Notes: a model not told the origin generated them from the letters alone. 64,000 bases of DNA from Halomonas sp. HAL1 (GCF_030544485.1 NZ_CP130610.1:2294001-2358000); one strand, 5' to 3'; shown: positions 18,182 to 28,263, counted from the first letter of the stretch. Numbers and translations: made by a program.

Positions 18182-19249
18182 ATGACCGAGACCTCCTCTT
18201 CTTCGGCTACTCCTTCCCTCAGCTATAAGGACGCAGGCGTCGATATTGATGCCGGTAATGCCCTGGTTGACCGCATCAAACACGTTGCCAAACGCACCAC
18301 ACGCCCAGAAGTCATGGGCGGGCTGGGTGGTTTTGGCGCGCTATGTGAAATTCCGGCGGGCTATCGGCAACCCGTGCTTGTCTCGGGTACCGATGGCGTC
18401 GGCACCAAACTGCGCCTCGCGATGGATCTTGGCAAACACGACACGATTGGGATTGATTTAGTCGCGATGTGTGTCAACGATTTGATCGTGGCTGGCGCCG
18501 AGCCGCTACTATTTCTTGACTACTATGCCACGGGTAAGCTCGATGTGGATATTGCTGCTGACGTTGTCACCGGCATTGGTGCTGGCTGCGAGCTGGCCGG
18601 CTGTGCACTGGTCGGCGGTGAAACTGCCGAAATGCCAGGCATGTACGAAGGCAGCGATTACGATTTAGCTGGTTTTTGTGTCGGCGTAGTTGAGAAAGCA
18701 GACATTCTGGATGGCAGCAAAGTGGCCGAAGGTGATGTCATCCTGGGGCTTGCATCCTCAGGACCACACTCCAACGGTTACTCGCTGATTCGCAAAATAC
18801 TCGATATCAGTAACGCTTCGTTGACCACCGACATCGACGGCAAGTCTTTGGGTGATGCATTGATGGCGCCCACCCGCATTTATGTGAAATCACTGCTCTC
18901 GTTAATGCGCGGTAGTGACATTCCTGTGCACGCACTGTCACACATTACCGGTGGCGGTCTGCTTGAAAATATTCCCCGCGTTCTACCGGATGCTCTCGCT
19001 GCTCATATTGATATTAATAGCTGGCAGCGCCCTGCCGTATTTGACTGGCTGCAGGCACAGGGCAACGTCAACGAAACCGAAATGCACCGTGTGCTTAATT
19101 GCGGTATCGGCATGGTCGTTGTGGTGCCACAACAGCAAGCAGAGCGTGCAACGGCACATCTAGAAGCTGAAGGCGAAACTGTTTACCGCCTAGGTCAGAT
19201 CACCAAACGTCAAGGGGAAGCCGTTATTCTGGAGAACCTCTCGGCATGA
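18182..19249 (+). CDS. purM: Phosphoribosylformylglycinamidine cyclo-ligase (AIR synthetase)
   Basis: This enzyme carries out the ATP-dependent ring closure that gives aminoimidazole ribotide in purine synthesis. It is 355 aa, with [20 protein letters not shown] at the N-terminus, [14 protein letters not shown] and [13 protein letters not shown]. The ATG at 18182 has AGGA upstream; the longer frame has no support. It overlaps purN by four bases. Confidence 0.97.
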   Translation: MTETSSSSATPSLSYKDAGVDIDAGNALVDRIKHVAKRTTRPEVMGGLGGFGALCEIPAGYRQPVLVSGTDGVGTKLRLAMDLGKHDTIGIDLVAMCVNDLIVAGAEPLLFLDYYATGKLDVDIAADVVTGIGAGCELAGCALVGGETAEMPGMYEGSDYDLAGFCVGVVEKADILDGSKVAEGDVILGLASSGPHSNGYSLIRKILDISNASLTTDIDGKSLGDALMAPTRIYVKSLLSLMRGSDIPVHALSHITGGGLLENIPRVLPDALAAHIDINSWQRPAVFDWLQAQGNVNETEMHRVLNCGIGMVVVVPQQQAERATAHLEAEGETVYRLGQITKRQGEAVILENLSA

Positions 19250-20001
19250 CCAATACGGACTATCAAAGCGACACTATCAAAGACGTGACGCCAGACCCCC
19301 TCGGGGCCCGCCGTATCGTGGTGTTGGTTTCAGGTAACGGCAGCAATCTACAGGCCTTGATTGATGCCCAGTCCCATGACCGTTTAGGCGGCGGAGAGAT
19401 TGTCGCGGTCATTTCCAACGTCGCTGATGCCTACGGATTGAAGCGTGCCCACGAAGCGGGCATTGAAGCAGTCGCCCTGCCCCATCGCGAGTACGATAGC
19501 CGTGAAGCTTATGATGGCGCGTTGATCAAAGTCATTGAACGTCATGAACCGGATCTTATCGTTCTGGCAGGCTTCATGCGTATTTTGACGCCTCGCTTTG
19601 TTCAGCGTTTCTTAGGTCGCATGCTGAATATTCACCCTTCGCTGCTCCCCGAGTACCAAGGGCTTAATACTCACGCCCGTGCCCTGGCAGCCGGGGTTAC
19701 CAGCCATGGATGCAGCGTGCACTTTGTCACCGAAGAGCTGGATGGTGGGCCCGTCGTGCTGCAAGCTGAGCTCCAGGTCAGCTCTGACGACACGGTGGAA
19801 ACACTGCAGGAAAAAGTGCGTTCCCGTGAGCATTTACTCTACCCGATTGCAGTGCAGTGGTTTTTGGAAGGCCGACTGCAGTTCAGCGCCGAAGGCGCCA
19901 AAATGGACGGTCATCTGTTACCCGAGCATGGAATGCGGCTTTCTCACGCCGACGCTGCTGAAGAGCTAGATGAGGAGCTGGATGACGAACAGCAGGACTA
20001 A
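19246..20001 (+). CDS. purN: Phosphoribosylglycinamide formyltransferase
   Basis: This enzyme transfers formyl from 10-formyl-THF to GAR. It is 251 aa, longer than the 212 aa of E. coli PurN because of an N-terminal stretch of about 22 residues and an acidic C-terminal tail ([13 protein letters not shown]). The catalytic segments NIHPSLLP and [16 protein letters not shown] are present. Start and purM stop overlap (ATGA), so the two are coupled. The tail resembles halophilic surface adaptation. Confidence 0.96.
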   Translation: MTNTDYQSDTIKDVTPDPLGARRIVVLVSGNGSNLQALIDAQSHDRLGGGEIVAVISNVADAYGLKRAHEAGIEAVALPHREYDSREAYDGALIKVIERHEPDLIVLAGFMRILTPRFVQRFLGRMLNIHPSLLPEYQGLNTHARALAAGVTSHGCSVHFVTEELDGGPVVLQAELQVSSDDTVETLQEKVRSREHLLYPIAVQWFLEGRLQFSAEGAKMDGHLLPEHGMRLSHADAAEELDEELDDEQQD

Positions 20002-20048
20002 TTAATGCTTTCTAGCCGGAAATGACTGTTCACTCAGCTTGAAACAGA

Positions 20049-20084
20049 AACGCCTGACGGCTTTATCACCGTCAGGCGTTTTTT
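20049..20084 (+). terminator. Intrinsic terminator of purMN
   Basis: AACGCCTGACGG and CCGTCAGGCGTT form a perfect 12-pair stem with an eight-base loop, followed by a T-run. dcd converges just beyond. Confidence 0.93.
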
Positions 20085-20102
20085 GTCAGCAAAGCAGTAA
20101 GG

Positions 20103-20669
20103 CTAGGTGCGCGGCAGAGTAACGCCGCGCTGGCCCATGTACTTTCCTCCGCGGTCTTTATACGAGGTTTCGCACACCTCATCGGACTCTAAGAACAACA
20201 TCTGCGCAACACCCTCATGGGCATAGATTTTCGCTGGCAGATTGGTGGTGTTAGAAAACTCTAGTGTCACGTGGCCTTCCCACTCGGGCTCCAGCGGGGT
20301 CACATTGACAATAATGCCACAGCGCGCATAGGTGGATTTTCCCAAGCAAATAGTCAGCACATTACGTGGAATCCGGAAGTACTCGACCGTACGCGCCAGT
20401 GCAAAAGAGTTGGGCGGTATAACGCAAACATCGCCTTTAATATCGACGAAGCTTTTCGCATCAAACGCTTTAGGATCAACAATCGCTGAGTGAATATTAG
20501 TGAAGACTTTAAATTCATCTGAGCAGCGTACGTCATAGCCATAGCTTGACGTGCCGTAAGAAATCACGCGTTGGTCGTTCACATAACGCACTTGCTCGGC
20601 TTCAAACGGCTCAATCATCGCATCGCTTTTGGCCATGCGGCGAATCCAATTATCAGATTTGATACTCAT
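20103..20669 (-). CDS. dcd: dCTP deaminase
   Basis: This enzyme deaminates dCTP to dUTP, the precursor for thymidylate. The 188-aa protein has the family length. Marks are [13 protein letters not shown] at the N-terminus, [10 protein letters not shown], the catalytic-Glu segment [14 protein letters not shown] and the C-terminal [11 protein letters not shown]. It lies 11 bases downstream of mrp. Confidence 0.96.
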   Translation of the reverse strand: MSIKSDNWIRRMAKSDAMIEPFEAEQVRYVNDQRVISYGTSSYGYDVRCSDEFKVFTNIHSAIVDPKAFDAKSFVDIKGDVCVIPPNSFALARTVEYFRIPRNVLTICLGKSTYARCGIIVNVTPLEPEWEGHVTLEFSNTTNLPAKIYAHEGVAQMLFLESDEVCETSYKDRGGKYMGQRGVTLPRT

Positions 20670-20680
20670 GTGTTACTTCT

Positions 20681-21481
20681 TCACTCGCTAAAGGAAATAG
20701 TGGGTCCATCGCCTTGATTGGCATTAACCGCTTCGGCTACTTTTTGGGCGATAGTAGCAAAGGTCTGGCTCACCGTCCCCTCAGGTTCAGATATGACACT
20801 CGGGCGCCCTGAATCCGTCAGTTCACGGATGGAGAGCGTGAGTGGTAGCCGTCCAAGCACTTGGGTATCGTATTCTTGAGCGATGTAATCTCCGCCACCA
20901 GTACCAAAAATAGCCGCTTCATGGCCACAGTTTTCACAGTGGTAAAGGCTCATATTTTCCACTACGCCCAGTACCGGCACGTTAACCTTGCGGAACATCT
21001 CGATCCCCTTGCGGGCATCTAAAAGCGCAATATCCTGCGGCGTTGTGACGATCACAGCGCCTGCCACCGGCACTTTCTGCGCCAGCGTCAGTTGGATATC
21101 GCCAGTGCCCGGCGGCATGTCGATCAACAGAAAGTCGAGATTGTCCCATTGGGTTTGCGTCAGCATCTGTTGAAACGCCCCCACCACCATAGGACCACGC
21201 CACACCATTGGCTCGCGAGTGTTAACCATAAACGCCATCGACATGGCTTGAAGGCCATGCGCTTCCAGCGGCAGAAATTTATCGTTGGCAGCCGCTTGAG
21301 GGCGTACACCCTCTTTAACACCCAGCATCTGAGCCTGACTGGGGCCGTAAATATCTGCATCAAGAACACCCACACGATATCCTTGCGCAGACAAGGCTAA
21401 CGCCAAGTTAACGGTGACCGTGGATTTACCCACGCCACCTTTACCCGATGCCACTGCAATAATATGTTTAACCCCATCCAT
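20681..21481 (-). CDS. Iron-sulfur cluster carrier protein, Mrp/ApbC P-loop NTPase
   Basis: This 266-aa MinD-like ATPase assembles or transfers Fe-S clusters. The deviant Walker A is SGKGGVGKST, and the cluster-binding CENCG gives the CxxC of the family. Switch regions LDADIYGPSQ and DMPPGTGDIQL are intact. The N-terminal DUF59 domain found in longer homologues is absent. It is followed by dcd; metG, the common neighbour, is not seen in the window. Confidence 0.93.
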   Translation of the reverse strand: MDGVKHIIAVASGKGGVGKSTVTVNLALALSAQGYRVGVLDADIYGPSQAQMLGVKEGVRPQAAANDKFLPLEAHGLQAMSMAFMVNTREPMVWRGPMVVGAFQQMLTQTQWDNLDFLLIDMPPGTGDIQLTLAQKVPVAGAVIVTTPQDIALLDARKGIEMFRKVNVPVLGVVENMSLYHCENCGHEAAIFGTGGGDYIAQEYDTQVLGRLPLTLSIRELTDSGRPSVISEPEGTVSQTFATIAQKVAEAVNANQGDGPTISFSE

Positions 21482-21562
21482 TCAATGGCACTCCTCATTT
21501 AGGCACTTAATTAACGTTGAGTGGATGATACTCCTCGGGGGCTCAATCATAAACCAGCAAAC

Positions 21563-21593
21563 AAAAAGCGGATGCCGGTTGCCCGACATCCGC
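21563..21593 (-). terminator. Intrinsic terminator of the coiled-coil gene
   Basis: On the minus strand an 11-pair stem beginning GCGGATG closes on a GCAA (GNRA) tetraloop, followed by five T (21567-21563). Confidence 0.9.
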
Positions 21594-21632
21594 TCTCGTG
21601 TTGCTAGTCTACAGCGTTACCGCTTTTCACTA

Positions 21633-22922
21633 TTAGCCAGCAGCGTTTTGCTGTGCTTCCTCACTACCACCATCGCTATCGTTGGCGCTCTCATCGCCAT
21701 TGCTAGACGCTTCTTCTGACGAATTCTCTTGTGCAGAGCTGTCATTTGAAGAACCACTATTTGAAGAGCCATCGTCTGAAGCGCCGTCGTCTGAAGAGCT
21801 GTCTTCAGACGAACCGCTTTCTGACGAGCCACTTTCTGAACCGCTGCCCTGGGAAGAAGAAGTGGCTTCACCAGCAGACTCCTCAGCGTCGGCCAAACGG
21901 CTGTCTAGTGTGGAAAGCTCATCGCGCCATTCACCAAGCTGACTCTCTAAGCGCTCTAGTTGGCTCTCACGCTCTTCAATATCATTCTCAACGCTCGACA
22001 CTTCCTCACGGCCCATCTCTAAAGCGACCATGACGTCATCGAGCTCGGTGCGCACGTCGCTCAAGCTCTGCTCTTCCTCTTCGCGAAGCGCCGTTAGCGA
22101 ATCCACTTCATTTTGCAGCTCATCGCGTTCGCTAGTGATGGAATCACGCTCGCTTTTTAGTTCATCAAGCTCGCTTTGGGCAGTTGAGATTTCCTCTTCT
22201 AAACCGCTTAGCTGTTCATTTGACTGGCTAATCTGCTCTTCTAGCCCTGACAGCTCCTCTTCCATGCTGCCCAGCTCTTCAACCGCTTGTTGGCGCTGCT
22301 CCTCGGCTTCTTGACGGGCGGCTTCAGCCTCCTGACGAGCTTCTTCAGCGCTAGAACGCGCTTCTTCAACTTGCTGGAGAGTACTTTCCGCCTCATCGCG
22401 AGTGCTGATGATCTCGTCGCGCTCTTCACGCAGCGCGCTCATCTCACTGTCAGCGCTCTCTATCTGCTCATTAAGAGAGGCGATTTCTTCTTCTAGCGCA
22501 TTTCGCTCGGATTCAAGTTCTTCTAACCGCGACTGCACATCGCTGACATTGGTTTGAGCACTTTCGAGCGACGAGTTGGCTTCTTGCTGCTGAGCCTCAA
22601 GAGACGCCATTTCCTCTTGCAGCGCGGCTAAATTGGTTTCAGCTTCCTCTATTTCGCTAATGCGCTGGCTCATTTGGCTGTTTTCTTGCTCAACGCTAGC
22701 GAGCTGCTCTTCTAAGCTATCGACGCGATCCTGGCGAGAGCCTGCGTTAGACTGCGCCATAATCGCCCAGACAACCGCAATAGCAGCGATCCCTGCAATC
22801 GCTTTTACTCGGTTATCTTGAAAAAGAGTTTTCATATCCGCCTTTTTAGCTGGCTCTGTTTTTTTGGCTGGCTCCGGCTTGTTGGCCGGCGACGGGTGAT
22901 CCGTATTATTTGTTTCCGACAT
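21633..22922 (-). CDS. Membrane-anchored coiled-coil protein, function unknown
   Basis: This is a 429-aa protein. Residues 1-38 are cytoplasmic and rich in Lys/Pro/Glu (PEPAKKTEPAKK). Residues about 40-57 form one membrane helix. Residues about 62-350 form a continuous heptad-type coiled coil, rich in Glu, Gln, Ser and Leu, and residues 350-429 form a low-complexity Ser/Glu/Asp/Gly tail. It has no enzymatic motif. Automated pipelines may call it a chromosome-segregation ATPase because of the coiled coil, but no ATPase motif exists. By topology the rod would be periplasmic. It has its own strong terminator. Confidence 0.8.
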   Translation of the reverse strand: MSETNNTDHPSPANKPEPAKKTEPAKKADMKTLFQDNRVKAIAGIAAIAVVWAIMAQSNAGSRQDRVDSLEEQLASVEQENSQMSQRISEIEEAETNLAALQEEMASLEAQQQEANSSLESAQTNVSDVQSRLEELESERNALEEEIASLNEQIESADSEMSALREERDEIISTRDEAESTLQQVEEARSSAEEARQEAEAARQEAEEQRQQAVEELGSMEEELSGLEEQISQSNEQLSGLEEEISTAQSELDELKSERDSITSERDELQNEVDSLTALREEEEQSLSDVRTELDDVMVALEMGREEVSSVENDIEERESQLERLESQLGEWRDELSTLDSRLADAEESAGEATSSSQGSGSESGSSESGSSEDSSSDDGASDDGSSNSGSSNDSSAQENSSEEASSNGDESANDSDGGSEEAQQNAAG

Positions 22923-23109
22923 TATGCGTTCCTCTTTGGTCTAAGCTAACGTTGGCTCAGCTAACGGTAATCAATTGCATTGGTAATGCGCTAGTCGTGG
23001 ATGATCTCCCTTTCAGCATACACAGCTCACTGTATCTAGCCAGTTTGTTAGTAACAATCGTATATAAATGTTGCTGTAACGTTACCACCACCTTCTATGA
23101 TGAATCACG

Positions 23110-23910
23110 TTAATTTGAAGGGGGGTGTTTCCCCTCATGGAAGCCTGATGCTTGCCCATTGTGCACATCAAACCAACTGAGCGTCGTATGCAGCGACACC
23201 ACACTTCCCACTATTAGCAGCGTAGGCGGTTTAATGTGACCCGCCAAGAAAGTAGCTGGCAACGCTGACAAACATCCAATATGGGTTAGCTGTTGGCGCG
23301 TTGTTCCTTGCTCAATCAAGGCAAGCGGTGTTTCTGGCGCTAAGCCATGCTTTATCAACGCCTGACTAATGACGTTCACGCTACCCAATCCCATATAAAA
23401 CACCAGCGTCTGCCCTGGCCGCGCAAGCGCATCCCAATCAAGATCACACTCGCCTTGCTGCAAATGACCGGTCACAAAACGCACCGACTGAGCATGATCG
23501 CGGTGGGTCAGCGGTATTCCCGCATATGCCGCACAGCCCGAAGCCGCGGTTACTCCCGGTATAACTTCCACACTAATGTTCGCCGCCACCAGAGCTTCAA
23601 GCTCTTCACCACCGCGGCCAAAAATAAACGGATCGCCACCTTTGAGGCGAACAACGCGCTTACCTTGCTGCGCCCATTTTACTAGCGCTTGATTAATGCC
23701 ATCTTGAGGAACGCTGTGCTGCGAGCGCGCTTTACCGACATAAAAGCGCTGCGCTTGCGCGGGTATAAATGCAACAATCTCATCGCTGACTAGGCGGTCA
23801 TACAGCACGACTTCAGCGGCCTGCAGTCGCTTGTAAGCTTTCAGCGTTAATAACTCCGGATCGCCAGGCCCTGCCCCCACTAGACTGACAAAACCATACG
23901 GGCGAGACAT
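23110..23910 (-). CDS. cobA: Uroporphyrinogen-III C-methyltransferase
   Basis: This enzyme methylates uroporphyrinogen III twice with SAM to give precorrin-2, the branch to siroheme and cobalamin. It is 266 aa from the ATG at 23910 (a TTG seven codons upstream is possible). Family marks are VGAGPGDPELLTLKA, LKGGDPFIFGRGGEE and the SAM-site PGVTAASG. No fused siroheme synthase domain is present, and no nitrite or sulfite reductase is adjacent. Confidence 0.93.
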   Translation of the reverse strand: MSRPYGFVSLVGAGPGDPELLTLKAYKRLQAAEVVLYDRLVSDEIVAFIPAQAQRFYVGKARSQHSVPQDGINQALVKWAQQGKRVVRLKGGDPFIFGRGGEELEALVAANISVEVIPGVTAASGCAAYAGIPLTHRDHAQSVRFVTGHLQQGECDLDWDALARPGQTLVFYMGLGSVNVISQALIKHGLAPETPLALIEQGTTRQQLTHIGCLSALPATFLAGHIKPPTLLIVGSVVSLHTTLSWFDVHNGQASGFHEGKHPPSN

Positions 23911-23984
23911 TTGCTCTCGTGCTACTTCCAAGAAACCACCTCAGGAATAAAAAAGTTATTTAATATGCAAAAAAGTAATTAATT

Positions 23985-24121
23985 TTATCATTAAATGCCA
24001 CTAACGCCTCGACTATTGCTTAAAATTCAACCTTTTATATAATATATAATAATATATATATTCTTAAACAATATAATTTATAACCATATTGTCTGCAATT
24101 ACTTACATACTGATTACGTAA
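23985..24121. other. Very AT-rich tract upstream of the diguanylate cyclase gene
   Basis: About 140 bases consist almost wholly of A and T, with runs of alternating TATA between 24036 and 24064, in a stretch otherwise balanced in base composition. It is probably a promoter region and a candidate site for nucleoid proteins. No gene is visible. Confidence 0.6.
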
Positions 24122-24176
24122 ATAGCGCTAATCTTCACGACCAAAATTAAATTGGCATATGCTTGGAGATTCACGC

Positions 24177-25079
24177 ATGCCCGTGAATGATATAGACACA
24201 CCCCAGCGAATCAGTGCAGACCACTTGATACCCCACATTCCTGGCGTCATCTTTCAATTACACCGCGCTCGTAACGGTCATATGCGCTTCCCCTATATAG
24301 AGGGTGGCGGTGTGGCTCTCAAACATGTTGACCGAGACCTGCTCGCACAAAATGCTGGCGAGTTGGTAGAACAATTAACCGGCAATGATCATCCCAAAAT
24401 TATGTCAGCGATCGAACGCTCAGCACGCTGGATGCTGCCGCTGACGACCCGCTTCTTACTACCGTTCCCGAAAGAAAAACCACACTGGATTGCGGTAAGC
24501 GCAAGGCCAAAGACGGTCGTAGATGGAGTGCAATGGAACGGCATAATGATGGACATTAGCGACCAGGTCTCCGAGGAGCAGCGGCTTCGCAAGCTATGCG
24601 ATACAGACCCGCTCACCGAGTTACCCAATCGGCGCAAATTGATGGTGCACTTAACTAATATAGCCTCACTTAGCACCCGCCATGGCACACCGCTCTCCAT
24701 CATGATGATCGATATCGATCATTTTAAACGCCTTAACGACCGCTGGGGCCATTTGCACGGTGATGACGTGCTCAAACAGTTGGCGATGCAAGCGCAGTCA
24801 CTACTGCGCTGTGAAGACATGATCGCCCGCCTGGGTGGAGAAGAGTTTATGGTCGTGCTGCCGCTCACATCGCTGCAGCATTGCCATACACTTGCCGACC
24901 GAATACGCCATGCCATCAGTGTGTACGACTTCGGCATGGGCGCTGGCCAGGTAACGCTAAGCATCGGAATTGCCGAATTTCGTTGTGGCGAGCCTCTTAC
25001 GAGTTTGATCGAACGGGCCGACCAGGCGCTGTATAACGCCAAGGATATTGGTCGCGACTGCGTTTGCCTTCTACGCTAG
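24177..25079 (+). CDS. PAS-like/GGDEF diguanylate cyclase
   Basis: This protein makes the second messenger cyclic di-GMP from two GTP. It is 300 aa: a PAS-like sensor (about 15-130), then a GGDEF domain (about 140-300). The active site is intact (GGEEF, 220-224), and the inhibitory I-site RxxD (RCED, 211-214) stands exactly five residues before it, so product inhibition is expected. It has no membrane helix and is likely cytosolic. GGAG precedes the ATG at 24177. phhB follows 30 bases later. c-di-GMP activates PgaCD in E. coli; a link to the pga operon here is inference. Confidence 0.92.
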   Translation: MPVNDIDTPQRISADHLIPHIPGVIFQLHRARNGHMRFPYIEGGGVALKHVDRDLLAQNAGELVEQLTGNDHPKIMSAIERSARWMLPLTTRFLLPFPKEKPHWIAVSARPKTVVDGVQWNGIMMDISDQVSEEQRLRKLCDTDPLTELPNRRKLMVHLTNIASLSTRHGTPLSIMMIDIDHFKRLNDRWGHLHGDDVLKQLAMQAQSLLRCEDMIARLGGEEFMVVLPLTSLQHCHTLADRIRHAISVYDFGMGAGQVTLSIGIAEFRCGEPLTSLIERADQALYNAKDIGRDCVCLLR

Positions 25080-25109
25080 TAAGAAACACCCCGCTAGAGG
25101 AGCAAAAAG

Positions 25110-25448
25110 ATGGCAACGCTCGCTGAATCTACCTGCGAACCCTGCGGTAAAAATGCTCAGCCGCTAAGCTTAGGAGAAGCCCAAGAGCGGCTAAAAAGCC
25201 TCAGCCAGTGGCAGATTGTCGAGCACGATGGCATCATGAAGCTGTCACGGAGTTTTACATTTCGCGACTTCGCCAGCGCATTGGCATTCACCCAACGCGT
25301 TGGTGATATTGCAGAGCAGGCTGGCCACCACCCCGTTATTACCACAGAGTGGGGCAAAGCCACCGTCACGTGGTGGTCTCATGCTATTAAAGGCCTGCAT
25401 CTAAATGACTTCATTCTTGCCGCCAGAACCGACGAGGTAGCCGAATAA
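25110..25448 (+). CDS. phhB: Pterin-4a-carbinolamine dehydratase
   Basis: This enzyme regenerates the tetrahydrobiopterin-type cofactor after aromatic hydroxylation. It is 112 aa, with the conserved AGHHPVITTEWGKATVTWW region and catalytic histidines. GAGG is upstream of the ATG. Its TAA stop directly abuts the ATG of the aminotransferase, so the pair is translationally coupled. The expected partner phenylalanine hydroxylase (phhA) is not in the window. Confidence 0.93.
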   Translation: MATLAESTCEPCGKNAQPLSLGEAQERLKSLSQWQIVEHDGIMKLSRSFTFRDFASALAFTQRVGDIAEQAGHHPVITTEWGKATVTWWSHAIKGLHLNDFILAARTDEVAE

Positions 25449-26639
25449 ATGTTTGAGCATATTGAGCGAGTCCCAGGAGACGCCATTCTCGGGCTGATCG
25501 AAGCTTTCAAAAAAGATACCAACCCACAAAAAGTGGATTTAGGTGTCGGTGTTTACCGTGATACCCAAGGCAATACGCCGGTAATGCGCGCTGTTAAGGA
25601 AGCAGAAGCTCGCCTGCTCAAAAACGAAACGACAAAAACCTATATCGGTTCTCACGGCGCGCCTAGCTATGGCGAAGTCGTGCTGCCCATGGTTTTTGGC
25701 GCTGATTCATCCGTCTTAAAAGCCAATCGTGCCAGCGCCACCCAATCACCAGGCGGTACCGGCGCGCTGCGCTTGGCTGCAGATTTTATTGCCACACAGC
25801 TGCCGGGTAAGGGTATCTGGGTAAGTGACCCGACATGGCCGAACCACCACGGCATTTTTACGGCAGCTGGTATTGAGCTGCACAAGTACCCTTACGTTGA
25901 CCCCGACAACCGTCTCGACTTTGACGGCATGCGGTCAGCGCTGAAAAGCATTCCTGAAGGTGATGTGGTGGTGCTACACGCCTGCTGCCATAACCCTACC
26001 GGTTTTGATCTTTCCCATGACCAGTGGCAGGAAGTGCTGGAAATCGTGCGTGAACGCAAGCTGCTTCCGCTGATCGATTTCGCCTATCAAGGCTTTGGCG
26101 AAGGTCTGGATGAAGATGCTTATGGCGTGCGCCTGCTGGCAGAGAACCTTGATGAAGCGATCATCACCAGCTCATGCTCTAAAAACTTTGGTATTTACTG
26201 CGAGCGTACCGGTTGCTTGATCATGGTGGCCAAAAATAACGAGCAGATGGACAACATCCGCTCTCAAGTCGCCATCGTTGCCCGTGAGAACTACTCGAAC
26301 CCGCCCGCTCACGGCGGCTCTATCGTCAGCGAAATTCTCCACGACGCCGAACTGACCGAGATGTGGCGTGAAGAACTCACCGAAATGCGTGATCGCATCA
26401 ATACCCTGCGCCGCGACTTTGTGGAAGCGCTGAAGCCCTACGGACTGGACGAGAAGTACGCCTGCGTTGCTGAGCAGCGTGGCATGTTCTCCTACACCGG
26501 CTTAACGCCGGAACAGGTCGATCGCCTGCGTGACGAGTTTGGTATCTACATGGTGCGCTCGGGTCGCGCCAACGTAGCGGGCTTCTCCCACGAGAATCTC
26601 CCCTACCTTGCCAAAGCGATTGCCGCTGTTAACGACTAA
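25449..26639 (+). CDS. Aromatic amino acid aminotransferase
   Basis: This is a class I PLP-dependent transaminase, 396 aa, of the AspC/TyrB/PhhC type. The PLP lysine is in SSCSKNFGIYCERTG, and the aspartate/arginine pattern HACCHNPTGFDLS is present. Position next to phhB matches the Pseudomonas phhABC operon, where the last enzyme transaminates tyrosine and phenylalanine; aspartate is the alternative substrate. It ends at a strong terminator. Confidence 0.92.
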   Translation: MFEHIERVPGDAILGLIEAFKKDTNPQKVDLGVGVYRDTQGNTPVMRAVKEAEARLLKNETTKTYIGSHGAPSYGEVVLPMVFGADSSVLKANRASATQSPGGTGALRLAADFIATQLPGKGIWVSDPTWPNHHGIFTAAGIELHKYPYVDPDNRLDFDGMRSALKSIPEGDVVVLHACCHNPTGFDLSHDQWQEVLEIVRERKLLPLIDFAYQGFGEGLDEDAYGVRLLAENLDEAIITSSCSKNFGIYCERTGCLIMVAKNNEQMDNIRSQVAIVARENYSNPPAHGGSIVSEILHDAELTEMWREELTEMRDRINTLRRDFVEALKPYGLDEKYACVAEQRGMFSYTGLTPEQVDRLRDEFGIYMVRSGRANVAGFSHENLPYLAKAIAAVND

Positions 26640-26663
26640 TCGCCAAGCAGCAACGCAGTAACA

Positions 26664-26690
26664 AACGCCCAGGCAACGCCTGGGCGTTTT
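26664..26690 (+). terminator. Intrinsic terminator of the phhB-aminotransferase operon
   Basis: AACGCCCAGGC, loop AAC, GCCTGGGCGTT, then TT: an 11-pair stem 24 bases after the stop. Confidence 0.9.
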
Positions 26691-26778
26691 CATGTATTAG
26701 GCACTTGACCGATTAGTCAACACTTCGGCACACTCAGTATAGCCTTGTATACAACACACCATAATCAAGAGGCATAAC

Positions 26779-28263
26779 ATGGCGGCTGCCAGCACTCACT
26801 ATCCGTGGTACAAAAAAGAAGACACTGACGCATTCTTCGCTCTCTTCCAAAACAACATCGCCAACTTTGTCATTATCGCCATCACTATGCTGGGCATGGG
26901 GTTTCCTGCCTCCATTGTCTATGGGCAAGTGCTGCCCGGTGCAGCGGTAGCGGTGATGGTTGGCAACTTCTACTATGCATGGAGCGCAGCAAGGCTGGCA
27001 CGCAAAGAGAACCGAGCGGATGTGACAGCGCTCTCTTACGGTATCTCGACGCCGGTGATGTTCGTATTCCTGTTCGGCGTATTGCTACCCGCCAAACAGC
27101 TCACTGGCGATGCGGAAATGGCTTGGAAAGTGGCTGTTGCCGCCTGCTTTATAAGCGGTGCTATTGAAGCCGCGATTAGCGTCATTGGCCGCTGGGTGCA
27201 ATACCACCTACCAAGAGCCGCCATGCTTGGCGCGGTGGCTGGCGTTGCACTGACGTTTATCGCCGGAGAAATGCTGTTTAAAACACTCGAAATGCCGATT
27301 ATCGGCCTGCTGGTGTTAGCGATTATTATTGTTGGCTTAGTGGCCCGCGTCAGCATGCCCTTTAAGCTTCCAACCTCGCTATTTGCCATTATTGTCGGTA
27401 CCGCCATGGCCTACTTGATTGGCGACGCTGGCACCGAACGGTTTAGCGATGCCTTTACCCACCTAGGCTTTTATCCATTACTTCCCAATCTGGCCTGGTT
27501 TGAGGGGCTGGGGCTACTGCTGACCAGCATGCTTGCAGTGCTAACCGTGGTGCTGCCCATTACGCTGTATAACGCTATTGAAACCATGAACAACGTGGAA
27601 GCAATGGAGGCGGCAGGCGACAAATACGATGTGCGCGAATGCCAGGCAGTAGATGGCGCAGGCACCATGATTGGCGCGCTATTTGGCGGCGTCTTTCCAA
27701 CTACGGTTTATATCGCAACGGTAGGCGCTAAATGGATGGGCGCGGGCCGGGGATACAGCCTGCTGAATGGCGCTGTATATGCCTTAGCCACCATGTTCGG
27801 TCTCATTGCTGCGCTGGCAGCAATTATTCCCGTTTCTGTAGTAGCGCCCATTCTAGTCTTTGTTGGCATGTCGATGATTGCGACCGCCTTTCAAGCCAAC
27901 GACACGCGCTACTACCCGGCCGTGGCGCTGGCCATGCTGCCCTACTTTGCTAATTACGTGATGACGCGCTTTAATCGCGGGGCTGGCGAGGTGGTGACCG
28001 ATATCTCTAGTGCCATCGTAGTAATGGGCCAAGGGGCCATGTTTATGGCGATCCTGCTGGGCGCTATGACGGTTTCAGTGATTGATCATCAGTTTAGGCG
28101 TGCAGCCGCCTTCGCGGCGATTGCGGCGGGGTTTTCGTTTTTCGGACTAATGCACGCCCCTAAACTCTCTTTCAATGCAGCGCCTGAGTTTGTCATAGGC
28201 TACTTGGGTATGGCACTACTGTTTATGTATTTTTCCTATCAGGAAGCAGCACGCAAGCGTTAA
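26779..28263 (+). CDS. NCS2-like permease of unknown substrate
   Basis: This 494-aa inner-membrane protein has about 12 hydrophobic segments. An NCS2-type central segment is visible (NNVEAMEAAGDKYDV, then GGVFPTTVYIATVGAKWMGAG), resembling purine/uracil permeases but distinct from UraA and the AzgA-type protein in this window. AGAGG is upstream of the ATG. The substrate may be a nucleobase or a carboxylate-like ring compound; the sequence does not settle it. It converges with the MATE gene, and the two stop codons overlap. Confidence 0.8.
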   Translation: MAAASTHYPWYKKEDTDAFFALFQNNIANFVIIAITMLGMGFPASIVYGQVLPGAAVAVMVGNFYYAWSAARLARKENRADVTALSYGISTPVMFVFLFGVLLPAKQLTGDAEMAWKVAVAACFISGAIEAAISVIGRWVQYHLPRAAMLGAVAGVALTFIAGEMLFKTLEMPIIGLLVLAIIIVGLVARVSMPFKLPTSLFAIIVGTAMAYLIGDAGTERFSDAFTHLGFYPLLPNLAWFEGLGLLLTSMLAVLTVVLPITLYNAIETMNNVEAMEAAGDKYDVRECQAVDGAGTMIGALFGGVFPTTVYIATVGAKWMGAGRGYSLLNGAVYALATMFGLIAALAAIIPVSVVAPILVFVGMSMIATAFQANDTRYYPAVALAMLPYFANYVMTRFNRGAGEVVTDISSAIVVMGQGAMFMAILLGAMTVSVIDHQFRRAAAFAAIAAGFSFFGLMHAPKLSFNAAPEFVIGYLGMALLFMYFSYQEAARKR

